Shown piece by piece: positions 31,163 to 41,507 of a stretch of DNA of 64,000 nucleotides (position 1 is the first letter of the stretch; each line of letters starts with the position of its first letter). Position numbers and translations under genes: made by a program. The notes under the pieces were generated by a model, which made no database searches, was not told the DNA's origin, and was given only the letters and a program-made list of their open reading frames with translations. The DNA is from Antedon mediterranea (lineage: Eukaryota; Echinodermata; Crinoidea; Comatulida; Antedonidae): the NCBI RefSeq assembly GCF_964355755.1, contig NC_092676.1, positions 23,418,288-23,482,287 of the forward strand, written 5' to 3'.

Positions 31163-32653
31163 GTAAGTCACAGAAGAGTGTAAGTGTAAGCCCAGGCACA
31201 TTGTTGTTAAAGAAAAGGACAGAAAATATCCTCGTCTGGTCAGTGGTTGTGGGCGGCGGAAGTCAGTTCAACCTAATTTGTGGAGATTGTCTCTGTGATT
31301 AATATAGCCTATTTAATAGTGGCATTCAAAGTATTTTTAATTCATAAAAAAGTAGGCATTTAAATTATTCCATACCTCTCTATGAGTATACGTTTCTGTG
31401 CTATATCGTGGCGTTGTTTGATTGAAAATAATCACTTAAATTAATCGATTGATACTTTTCTATTGTAGTAACATTTTTTTAACGTATTTAGGCCTAAACG
31501 CGTGCAGATACAGATTCCTTTTATTATCCAATATAATGGAAATTACAGTGCTCAAATCTTGGCTTGCCTAAAATAAAAATAAGGGAAAAAAGAACTATAA
31601 ACAAATCTGTAGTTATAATGTCGTCTCAACTGGGTAGAAGAACGAGTAGGCCTACGTCTGCGCAATCACCGTCCTCATCCTACCACTCGACAACGGAGAC
31701 GATAATTTCGCTAAGAAGAGGATGATTGGTGTCTTCCAATATAGCACGTGACATCGGCAAGCCCTTTATTTAGTTGTATATGCATTAGACCAATAAAAGA
31801 TAAATGAATAGACATACAATGTTAACGTCTATATATCGTATTTCAATAAATTTATGATTTTTTTTTTAAAGGTTGTGGAAACAGTACGTTTAGCGAAGAC
31901 CTATACAGTGACGGTTATATGAACATTGTCAACATCGATTTTTCTGAGGTTTGCATTGAGAAGATGAAGGAACGTTGCAAGGACTGCACGAACATGACAT
32001 GGCAAGTCATGAACATGAAAACGTTAGACTTTCCTGCAGACTCATTTGATGTCGTAATTGACAAAGCTGCCATTGATGCTCTGATGACGTCTGAAAAGAG
32101 TGCGTGGACGGTGTCACAAGAATGCCGGGAAGAAGTGGATGAAGTTCTTTCAGAAGTAGGCTAATTTACAGTTTGTTTTTTGTTTTGTTTTTTCTTATTG
32201 GAAAAACACAAGTTCTTCAATAATATTTTTTATTGTTTGAATGAATGAATGTGTGTCTCTATATTAAGATATGATAAAACAAGGACAGCTATATAGTTCC
32301 TTAAGTACAGTAGTATACAAAATAATACTACATCTTTTTTTATTCAGATTAGCCGAGTGTTGAGACCAAATGGTACATTTTTATCGCTGACGTTTGTCTC
32401 TCCAATTCTCCGCAAAGTCCTGTATGCAAATGAGAAATATGATTGGTCGATACAGATTACAACTGTTGAAAGTACGCGTTTGTTTTCTTGCTATTTGTAC
32501 ACGATGAAGATAGGAGAAAGTTTAAGTGCTGCAGATATAGAACTTGCCCACAATCGATTCAAAGTGCAAGAAAATGTAAAGACTTTATTATTACCTAATG
32601 AACAAGATAACGAAGAATTTCTATTGAATATTGATTCAGATATTTCAACATAG
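31018..32653 (+). CDS. eef1akmt4: eEF1A lysine methyltransferase 4 (EEF1AKMT4)
   Basis: A SAM-dependent class I methyltransferase; the human protein methylates Lys36 of elongation factor eEF1A. Exons 31018-31162, 31872-32155 and 32348-32653 join to 244 residues (human about 255). Residue landmarks are KEYWNSRF near the start, motif I RILIVGCGNSTFSEDL at about 44-59, the acidic strand end VNIDFSE, DFPADSFDVVIDKAAIDALM, WTVSQECREEVDEVLSE, and SRVLRPNGTFLSLTFVSP. The C-terminus DNEEFLLNIDS parallels human DHEDFLSAIQL. The first intron splits the Gly of motif I. The gene is complete and appears intact. Confidence 0.93.
31872..32155 (+). CDS. eef1akmt4: eef1akmt4 exon 2
   Basis: Begins after tttttttttaaag and completes GCGNSTF. 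It carries the SAM-binding core and the WTVS block, and ends EVLSE at donor GTAGGC in phase 0. Confidence 0.92.
32348..32653 (+). CDS. eef1akmt4: eef1akmt4 exon 3
   Basis: Begins after tttttattcag with ISRVLRPNGTFLSLTF, runs to the stop TAG at 32651-32653, and contains the family C-terminal acidic motif. Confidence 0.92.
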   Translation: MSRVLRPNGTFLSLTFVSPILRKVLYANEKYDWSIQITTVESTRLFSCYLYTMKIGESLSAADIELAHNRFKVQENVKTLLLPNEQDNEEFLLNIDSDIST

Positions 32654-32664
32654 TATTGTATTTA

Positions 32665-34345
32665 TTCTATATATGTACCGATACTCACCTATGTGGATAC
32701 TTCTTTCCCGCTTGGGGCAAATCCAATGTATAATATCCGCATAATGAATACACTAGTCCTGCTTATAGCCGTCGATTCTTGTCACCACGATAAATTCAGT
32801 GGTTAACTTCCATGATTTCTGGTTTCTCCCAATCGTCTGCGTGCATGCCCCAGACGTCTATACGTCCCGCGTACTAGATCCAGGCGCCCGCAGTACGATT
32901 TGTATGTGCAGGCCATTCATTCATTGGCCCGAAGTCCAAACCGCTTTCTGGGTAGGCCTACATGTACGTGATGGTCTCGGTCCCTCATCCCTTGGATGAT
33001 ATTCGGGACGGATACCTCACTCCTCGATCTATTTCCACCCCATGGGTGACAATCTCCCCTATTTGCACATTGTTGGCCTGCACCAACTTCTTCCCATTGA
33101 TTAGAAAACCCGAAGCAACATACTCTTTGCTCCCGCTATACTCTTGTCCCTCTCTCAATGAGGACATCTCCCAAGACTTGTACCGGAGAGCCGCCGCATA
33201 TAGTCTTCGGCGGACCCCACAGGGGCGGACCCCACAGGAGCCTCCTCCTTCTCACTAGAATCATCCCCTTCCCGGTCATCTGGGGAGAGAGAATTCTCAA
33301 AAAGTTACGTATATCGTCCTTCTCGGGACCCTCGCCTTCTTATCTTTTGATTATATCGGCGCCCTTACTAATCTCCAGGACACTCAGACTGATGATGCCG
33401 ACCCATTCCGCCGGACCATCGGCGACATTTCAACCAATCTATAGTGTGAGCCCTATTCTCCAGAGCCTCCCCTATCAGTTCCACCTTCAGATTCCAAATG
33501 TTGGGCCGGAGAGCGAGCACTAAGATCTTTGCGACCATCCACTAAGAAAGGCACAGAACACAACATACGAAAGAAAATCTTCCGGTGATAACTTAGGGTT
33601 AGGGAAAAATCAAATCTGTTTAAGAATTCAGGTTTCTTACTCGTACCGTTAATTTAACTTAACTCGATTACTGACAAAATATTCACTAATCTAGTCTTAA
33701 GAAGGGATAACATCCAATCCCCGGAATATCGCATAACTGTTCAAGTGTACAAACATTCGCTCGAATACGATCCCCGTCTACCGGAATGGTAATCCAGACA
33801 CTAATCCTAAAGAAACTCCGTACGCTAACTACAATCCCTAACCGGGACTTTTGAAACCCGCCCAATGGAGATCAATTCTCGATACCCAAAAACTACTACT
33901 TAATCCCAATCCTAATTAATAAACAAAATATATATGCCTATCTAATTAATTAACACTAACTACCATACCGCAATACCGCTAATCTATTTCCACTGACCTT
34001 GGAAAACTAATTTGCATAATATGCAATACAAGTGTGTCTGCTGTAGTGTCGCTTACACACATTCTATAATAAGCGCAAGCAAAAATACAGGATAATTCTT
34101 TCCTTTTTTGCTCGCAGCATGCACCAATATTGTATTTGCCCTATGTAAAGTGCCTATACTCACCTAGTCTGGGTACTTCTTTCCCGCTTGGGAAAATCCA
34201 ATGTATACATTATATATCATATCCGCATAATGAATTGTCGTCTGTTCTTGTCACCACGGCAAATTTCGTGGCAAAACTGCCCCGATTTCTGGTTTCTCCC
34301 AACCGTCTGCGCATGGCCCAGACCTCCATACGTCACGCGCACTAG
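32665..34345. mobile_element. Degenerate retroelement-like block with terminal direct repeats
   Basis: About 200-bp direct repeats lie at 32670-32885 and 34145-34345. They share 'tacttctttcccgcttggg', 'tatccgcataatgaat' and 'gatttctggtttctccca'. The GC-richer middle has minus-strand open stretches, for example FLINGKKLVQANNVQIGEIV at 32985-33167. An acidic stretch, DDSSEKEEAPVGSAPVGSAE, lies near 33200-33270 in another frame. The latter is reminiscent of retroelement ORF1/gag. No reverse transcriptase was recognised and frames are broken, so the class is open. Confidence 0.45.
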
Positions 34346-34468
34346 ATCTCTTCTCCACAAAGCAAATTTATTTGTGTGAATCAAAATCATCGGCTTTCAT
34401 ATTCATTTTTCCATATTTCTCTTTCTGCATCGAATTCTAATACAGTACCTTGATTTTTTGGCACTTAA

Positions 34469-34762
34469 AAATGTATTGTCCCCCTGAAAAAAAAATCTTA
34501 AACAATTTTGGCTGAATATGCCATTTTTAATGCCACAAAATAGTTATTCACACTTTGACCAAAAATTAGATCGAAAAAAAGTACCGTATTTACCTGAAAA
34601 AAACTGTATTTCAAATAAAAAAATAGTCAATTTGGCTGCCAGCCAATGTGGTTTTGGTTGAATTAAAACATTTATTTTGTCATTTTATAAATGAAAACAT
34701 AATTCGAAGTTCGATTTTAATTCTTTACTTCAGTTTGCGTGTTTTTGGGGGACAATTTATCT
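34469..34762. mobile_element. piggyBac-type MITE, copy 1
   Basis: Termini aaatgtattgtccc and gggacaatttatct are inverted repeats, flanked by TTAA at 34465-34468 and TTAA at 34763-34766. TTAA target duplication is characteristic of piggyBac-like elements. Relatives at 60183-60729 and 62452-62710. Confidence 0.7.
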
Positions 34763-35260
34763 TTAAGCAAAATCTGTATTTTGAATAGTTCAGAGCTCAG
34801 GAAAGTTGTCTCACGATGCCTATGCCTATTTTGAGTACAATCCAAAAATCTCCAAGTGAAAACATTTTTATGCTATTATCTAAGTACACTTTTACTGCCT
34901 TTTTAACGTTTTCATTTCTTGTATTGTAAATGTGTGTACTGTACATTATACGCTTCTCCGTCGGAAATATATTAACTATTTCTGATTGTACTTTTTTAGC
35001 ATAGAGCGCCCTCTAAGTAATATTCAAGTTATTTTCCGTTCAATTGACTTCCATTTTAAAACCATAATATCGCCTCTAATATTAATAATCAACCCCCAAT
35101 ACCGACATTTAGAAACTTCTTAATTATAAAAATGTTCATGTCTTGGAATTTATTTTTTGGGACTAGTCGTCTTTAAAATACAATTTTGTCTTGTGGTTGG
35201 GATTGAAGGATAGGCCTACTCGTTGGAAGCTTGGACCCAACACATCGATGACGTAGTTAA

Positions 35261-35412
35261 TGCTTGGTTCCCACTATACCACAACGCAAGCGCTGCAACG
35301 GTAAGAGTGATTTGACCAATCACAAGCGATGGATTATTCGAACTTTCGCTTGTCATTGGTCAAATTACATACGGCGCGCGCTTACGTCTTTGCGTGTGGG
35401 AAGTAAGCTTTA
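35261..35412. mobile_element. Palindromic MITE, 'gcttggttcccacta' family, copy 1
   Basis: Left tgcttggttcccactata and right tgtgggaagtaagc are inverted. The centre holds the family hallmark 'gaccaatcacaagcgatgg' and 'cgcttgtcattggtc'. A diverged member. Confidence 0.6.
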
Positions 35413-35414
35413 TA

Positions 35415-35650
35415 ATAGTAAATTTATTCATAACATCTGTTCACACGGTAAATATAAGATAAGAATATTAAAAAGGCTATACTTAATTCATTATGCCAAA
35501 ACTCGCAATCGTCAATTATTTATTGGTAAATTTTTTTAGTGGATGGAGAAGTAGACGTTTATTTAACGTCTGTTCACACAGTAAATATAAAAAAAATATT
35601 AAAAAGGCTATACATTAATCCATCATGCCAACACTCGCAGTCATCAAACC
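35415..35650. repeat. Local tandem duplication, two units of about 130 bp
   Basis: Each unit has 'ctgttcacac.gtaaatata', 'atattaaaaaggctatac' and 'atgccaa.actcgca.tc'. Open frames across it are judged chance. Confidence 0.6.
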
Positions 35651-35879
35651 CTAGGTATATAATTAATTATTTGACCGGGTGTAAATTGGTTCAACAATTT
35701 TATATTGGAATCCCTCATTCTGTCAATATAAATTCAAAAGCTTATGATTTGGACAGCATTAGGCCTACGTGCGTTTTTATTTATAACGTATTTGTCTGTT
35801 CAGGGATAACACGAAGGAGTGCGTACGAGCTTCAACAAGCAGATTTTTATATAGATTATTATTGTATCTGCAGCTGATC

Positions 35880-38150
35880 GTCGTGTGAAAAGCAAGCCTT
35901 ATATTCATCGACAACTTCTATTGGTTGACCTCTCAGGGGGCCCCCGTTGCTGAAATACCGTGGATACCAAAAGAGAATCTCAACAGAAAAGCATAGCTAG
36001 CATAGCTGTCTTTCGTTACCTATATCGTTTCACTGCTTTGAAAGCTTTTTACGCATTGCTGCAGTCAAGGCTAGTAACGCGCTATCTATCTCGGTGAGAC
36101 GCAAAATACGTTACACGTCATTAGCCGACGATCAACAGCGGCGGCGTGTGTCGATGTTCGGCGCACTTTTGGCAGACGATTGAACCAATACCAAACGTCA
36201 GGTAAGATTGATAGGGGACAAAATCCCATCATTGCTAATTTGTGGTATTATTAGTATGTCAATTATTACTTCCATGAGTATATTCCATATTCAATTTATT
36301 AGCATTAGGTCCAAAGGGCAAATCGCGCTTGTTTCTGTAATTCATTTGCTTACCGTTACAGGCCTACAGCTAAGTTTACTACGCGAGTGCGCGCGTGCGA
36401 TAGGCTTTTTGCCAACGATGTATGCTGTGTAAAATAATTGTAATTTAAACAAAAATCATTGTTTAATTACTCGATATTGGATACATAGTACTGTAACTAT
36501 TACTATTTTTAAATACTTAACCATAACACGCGAGGTACTTGCGTGTAAGTTTCGAGTAAAATCTGAATGTAAACTCAACCCGATCAATTAGCTAGATAAA
36601 TGATTTTTTTAAGATATTACATAATAGGCCTGCATTGCCTATAGTATTCCCCAATTTGTCCATGAATAGACTTCGTGCGTGTGTGTATCAAAAGAATATT
36701 ATAAATCGTGAATTATGCCGTAGGGTGTTGTTATCATGACAGGCGACATGTGTCGTATTACAATCTCAATTTTTGTGATCAAATTCTAAATAAAATGATG
36801 ATAAATAGAATATATTGTAAAACACATGATACTTAATTAATTTTTTCAATGTGGTTTGTATTGTGGCTTAATGACATGCGACCTACAAGTAAATTAAACC
36901 AGCTTTGTCTTTGGCTTCGTAGGATGGGAAGTATGTAGGCCTACTTTATGAATTCAATACAAAAACATATAAAAACTAGACACAGCTTTAAAAGCCTATC
37001 ATTTAAGCTGTGAACATGAGCGGCGTAATGGATAAGTATGGCACTCCACTGTAAGCGTTGTTTATGAAACGTCAATGAACGCAACACATGTGACCATTAG
37101 TTAAATATTGGCGTTTCATACAAGACGGACGGACGGGCGACATCTGCAGACAGTAAGTTTCTACTTTGTTTTTTAGCATGATTTCAGATAAGAAGTGAAT
37201 TGCAAAGTAGATTGTTGATAGAAATATCAATATTCTTTACTACAACGACTGTTGTGATAAATCACCAGGCGACACTGTGTGTACTTACAAGGCCTACTTA
37301 TCATAATGGATGTAAAAGGACGTGGCTAGAAATTATGTTGAAGTTAACGTATGTTCCTTGTTCCAATAAAATATATACAGATTCTGCATATAACCGTATA
37401 GGAATTTAGGTCTATTTTAAACTGTTCTTTCCACAGCAACATTGCATGTCTATGTGGTTTTATGAGGTAAAATGGGGCGAGTTAAACCCAATAAAGAGGA
37501 AACCCCCAGGCAGCCTACTGTAGTAATTTGTGTTGTATGGAAATAGGTGAATTTGTATTCATGAATGTTCAAATCAATTTCAATTTAAACTTTAAAGGGT
37601 TGGATGATATCACGTCAAATCCACCCACGTTTCATTTGCGTCTCATTCTGGGTGTTTTACTTCTACTGATGATAAGTTGACTGTTCGTTCGCTAAGTATA
37701 CGTGCGAGTAACACTTACAGTAAACAAAAAAAAAATCACTAAATCCTTTCGTTTTTATATCGCAATGACAGCTAAGTATGTTGCGTTTTCTGTATTGTCT
37801 GTAAAAATTAATCTATCATAAGAGTGAGCTACCGTCTGCATTATACATTAGTGCCATATAAAACAGCTTGTGTTTGTTTGCATAATTTGATGTAATAGAA
37901 AGTTAGCAAAAAGAAGAAAGATGGAACGCACTAAATTTAAATCAGGGATTCAGTCACAATATGTCCGTCCGACGGGGCGTTTCTGTAACACTCTCTTGAA
38001 TTAGAACTGATGACGTAATGTATATAGCAACACGAACACTTTCTTACATTTGCTTACTGGTTCTATGTACATATTATGTGGTCAGCAGCTATCACAACAA
38101 AAACTTCATCCATGAGCAGATGTATATTACGGTCATTGCTTTGTACTGCG
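35880..38150. other. Intergenic stretch, possible 5' UTR exons of the first Popeye gene
   Basis: No coding gene recognised. 'acgtcag/gtaagatt' at 36201 and 'cagaca/gtaagttt' at 37152 look like good donors. The first Popeye gene has an acceptor at 40954-40955 just before its start, so one of these may end a non-coding first exon. 36060-36200 is locally GC-richer with CpG, consistent with a promoter region. Confidence 0.3.
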
Positions 38151-38160
38151 GTAGGGCCTA

Positions 38161-38625
38161 TAATGCTTGGTTCCCACTAGAGACGCAACACAAGGACGTA
38201 ACGTAACGCAAGTAAATTGACCAATCACAAGCGATGGCTTAAGCTTGGTTCCCACTAGAACGTAACGCAAGGACGTAAACGCAACGCAAGCGTTTTAACC
38301 AATGGCAAGCGAAGTTATAGACAGTTAGCAATCACAAGCGAATAAGCCATCGCTTGTGATTGGTCAATTCACTTGCGTTGCGTTACGTCCTTGCGTTGCG
38401 TCGCTAGTGAGAACCACGCTTTATTCGCTTGTGATTGCTAACTGTCTATAACTTCGCTTTTCATTGCTTGCATTGCATTTACGTCCTTACGTTACGTTCT
38501 AGTGGGAACCAAGCTTTAGGGATTTGACCAATTACAAGCGATGAATTATTCGAACTGTCGCTTGTCATTGGTCAACTCGCATGCGTTGCGTATATGTCCT
38601 AACGTTGCGTCCAAGTGGGAACCAA
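38161..38625. mobile_element. Nested palindromic MITEs, 'gcttggttcccacta' family
   Basis: An outer element (38161 to about 38625) is interrupted by related copies. Termini tgcttggttcccactaga, aagcttggttcccactagaa, agtgggaaccaagctttag and aagtgggaaccaagctttcg occur in series. A third inverted copy, ending gctagtgagaaccacgc, lies inside. Arms of roughly 100 bp (38237-38345 and 38420-38515) are reverse complements. Confidence 0.7.
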
Positions 38626-38690
38626 GCTTTCGATTTGCGAGGACTTCGGATCTAGTTACGTCATGTTATGGTTGTACGCATGCGATGACT

Positions 38691-38875
38691 TAAGCTTGGT
38701 TCCCACTAGAACGTAACGCAAGGACGTAAACGCAACGCAAGTGAATTGACCAATCACAAGCGATGGCTTATTCGCTTGTGATTGCTAACTGTCTATAACT
38801 TCGCTTGTCATTGGTTAAAACGCTTGCGTTGCGTTTACGTCCTTGCGTTACGTTCTAGTGGGAACCAAGCTTTAG
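38691..38875. mobile_element. Palindromic MITE, intact copy
   Basis: A nearly perfect 185-bp palindrome with termini taagcttggttcccactaga and tctagtgggaaccaagctt. Its centre is gcgatggcttattcgcttgt. It is the best-preserved member of the family here. Confidence 0.8.
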
Positions 38876-39650
38876 GAAGTAACTTTGCTTGCTCGATTCT
38901 TTGACAGTTGTTAGGTCCAGGCGAAGACCAATACCACAATACGTGTAGACCGTAGGCCTAGTTCGTCGTAATAAATCGTTGGTCCTCTAATCATTGCGTG
39001 AACGCAGACGTGTAGCAGCTCACTCACTTGCTGACAACACTTTTTTTATGAGTACAGTAGGCCTAGGTCTTTTTCAATTACATTGAAAAAAAAAACACTT
39101 TTCACTATATGCAAATACTATATATATATATCAATCCATTTATTCATATTCCATATGAATATTGCTAATTACTATCTTTGTTTCTTAGTTAGTCATCCGC
39201 GAGTGGGAGTTAGTGAGCTATAAACGTACTACTGTATCTGTATTGAGAATTGGAACATCTATTGAGAATTGGAACAGCCAATGGGATATTCAATTGCCTG
39301 GATAATTATATTAATTTATTTTGATCCATTGGCGTGCCGTGTAAACTCCATAACAAAGTATAATGTACTAAGTGGTAGTAATGGTTTTATGAAAGTACAT
39401 GATTGAGTTAAAGTTAAAAGTAGAATTTGAATTGTTTAAAAGTGTTTGCAGACGACGGTTCTAGCATAACATCCAAACATGAGAAGTGCTCAATAATTTC
39501 AAATTTTATTTTGGGCTTTAGGCCTACTAATAATATATTATAGGATTAATTAAATAAAAATATTATCAGATTAATACGTATTGATAAGTTGATTATAGTC
39601 AAGATATTGTAGGCATAATACACAGTAGGCCTATTGATAATCGTCACGTG

Positions 39651-39960
39651 AATCCCCAACGCGTTCCTCAAAGCGTCATCTATTATATCGCATTTCCTGA
39701 TCCTCTCACCATATTATTGATTAATGTTGTTTTGCAAGCTCCTGATGTCTTCTTTTGGAAGTATGTCTTATGTTATACATTACACTCGATAAAGAATCCC
39801 CAACGCGTTCCTCAACTCGTCATCTATTATATCGCGTTGCCTGATCCTCTCGACATACATTACACTCGATAAAGACTCCCCAACGCGTTCCTTCAAAGCG
39901 TCATCTATTATATCGCGTTGCCTCTTATCCTCTCGACATACATTACACTCGATAAAGAGT
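39651..39960. repeat. Three tandem copies of a roughly 78-bp unit
   Basis: Each copy has 'ccccaacgcgttcct', 'cgtcatctattatatcgc' and 'atacattacactcgataaag'. The first copy is extended by about 55 bp of extra sequence. Confidence 0.75.
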
Positions 39961-39964
39961 AATT

Positions 39965-40955
39965 TCTGAATATCAAATTATTTATTATTCAGGACTTGTC
40001 ATTTCAAACACATATTTGTAAGATATTGATAAATATCTACGTTACATTTTTTTGCCTTTGAAACGAATTTTAATATGAGAAAATATTATCATCATCGCTT
40101 CTATCATTGTCATAGTTATATCGGTAACTTCATCGTAATCATCACAGTTACTAGCCCTCCCCTCCATACTAATGTGTGTATTAGGTCTACCATATGCATA
40201 TACTATAATACTCTGTTAAAAAGTTTGTGCCACAAAGGCTTTCAAACCGTTCCATGGTAGGCCTATAATAATTTCAGTATCAACATTTATATTTTTAATC
40301 AATATTTTCTCTTTTATGAATTTGGTGAAATTGGGCGATGAAGGAATCTCGTAAAATGAATTGAACTATTAAACCGAAGAAAAAAAACCCCGATACACTG
40401 CAAAAACTGCAGGTATACGAGTGACATCGATATAAAAAGCTGTGTAAACCATCATATACATACGGTCGATTAAGGCAATTTAAATTCGTGTACTATTACC
40501 AAGTTTAAGACAGAATTAGAATCTTTATATTGATTTCCTCTGACATTTATCATAAAGCCTAGTCCCAACTTCCTTTGACGTCTGGAAAGATCAAATGTTG
40601 TATTGAGTATTTATAGGACATCTTTATCTATATGTCACTTTCCTAAAGTAACTCCAAAATAGTCAATAAGGGTAAAATTGTTAAATCTCTTTAATGTTGT
40701 GATCTTTGTTTATGTTTTTGTTGTTTATTTGAATACATTTTATAGTTTATTATGTTTAGATTCAAGCTGTTCGTGGCGGTTTCATCGCTGTTGGTTGACA
40801 AAAAAAAATAAAAATATTGTGTTGTTTAGATAATTATTGCTTTATCGTAGTAAATTATGTAATACACCAAATGTCACATGATTCAATATTGTTTGACATT
40901 GTTGTTGAATAGGGTATTGTAATGAATATAAATTATGTTAATTAATCAATTTCAG
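39965..40955. other. Upstream region of the first Popeye gene; nothing recognised
   Basis: AT-rich sequence without repeats or exons that I can identify; probably 5' intron. Confidence 0.3.
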
Positions 40956-40998
40956 GACCGAAGAAGTAACACACTCCTGGTAAAATATTGTTTGAAAC
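40956..40998 (+). promoter_or_regulatory. 5' UTR part of the first coding exon, Popeye gene A
   Basis: 'aattaatcaatttcag' at 40940-40955 is a good acceptor. The 43 bases from 40956 to the ATG would be 5' UTR joined to an upstream non-coding exon. Confidence 0.45.
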
Positions 40999-41507
40999 AT
41001 GGGCGATAACTATTTGACAACCGAGTACCTCTTGGACCCAGCGAATACTACCAACGCACCAGATGGCGAAGTGTGTTCTTCATGGCGTTCCTTGCACGGA
41101 GGACTTTTCCAGCTTTCTCAACTACTCTTCCTCCTAGGCTATTGCGCCCCTGTATCTGGATACGCTGCCGTCTTTGTCATGCATATCCTCATCTCTTTGG
41201 GGTTCCTCTTAATGGGCGCCTGGGGCTGGATTTACGTCTGTGCCTTTGATATTTTCATGTGGTGCCTTACATTAACTATTTTGAATATGTGCCATGCGGC
41301 TTGCGCAGGCTACTTCATTCGACCAGTCAAACTAACGCAGGAGGAAAAGGATCTCTACGTACGAGTCTTCAAACCGTTCAACATTCCTATGCATATATTT
41401 CAACAGCTTTGCGGAATCGGAAAAATTTACTCTCTTAAAATTGGAGAACATTACGCGACGGAAAAACGAACAGGAAGTAACCGACTAGGAATGATCATTT
41501 ATGGAAA
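40999..41507 (+). CDS. popdc: Popeye gene A exon 1
   Basis: Start codon, all three membrane segments and the first part of the Popeye domain up to RLGMIIYGK. Donor AA|GTAAGT in phase 2. A 17-bp tandem array begins about 60 bp into the intron. Confidence 0.93.
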
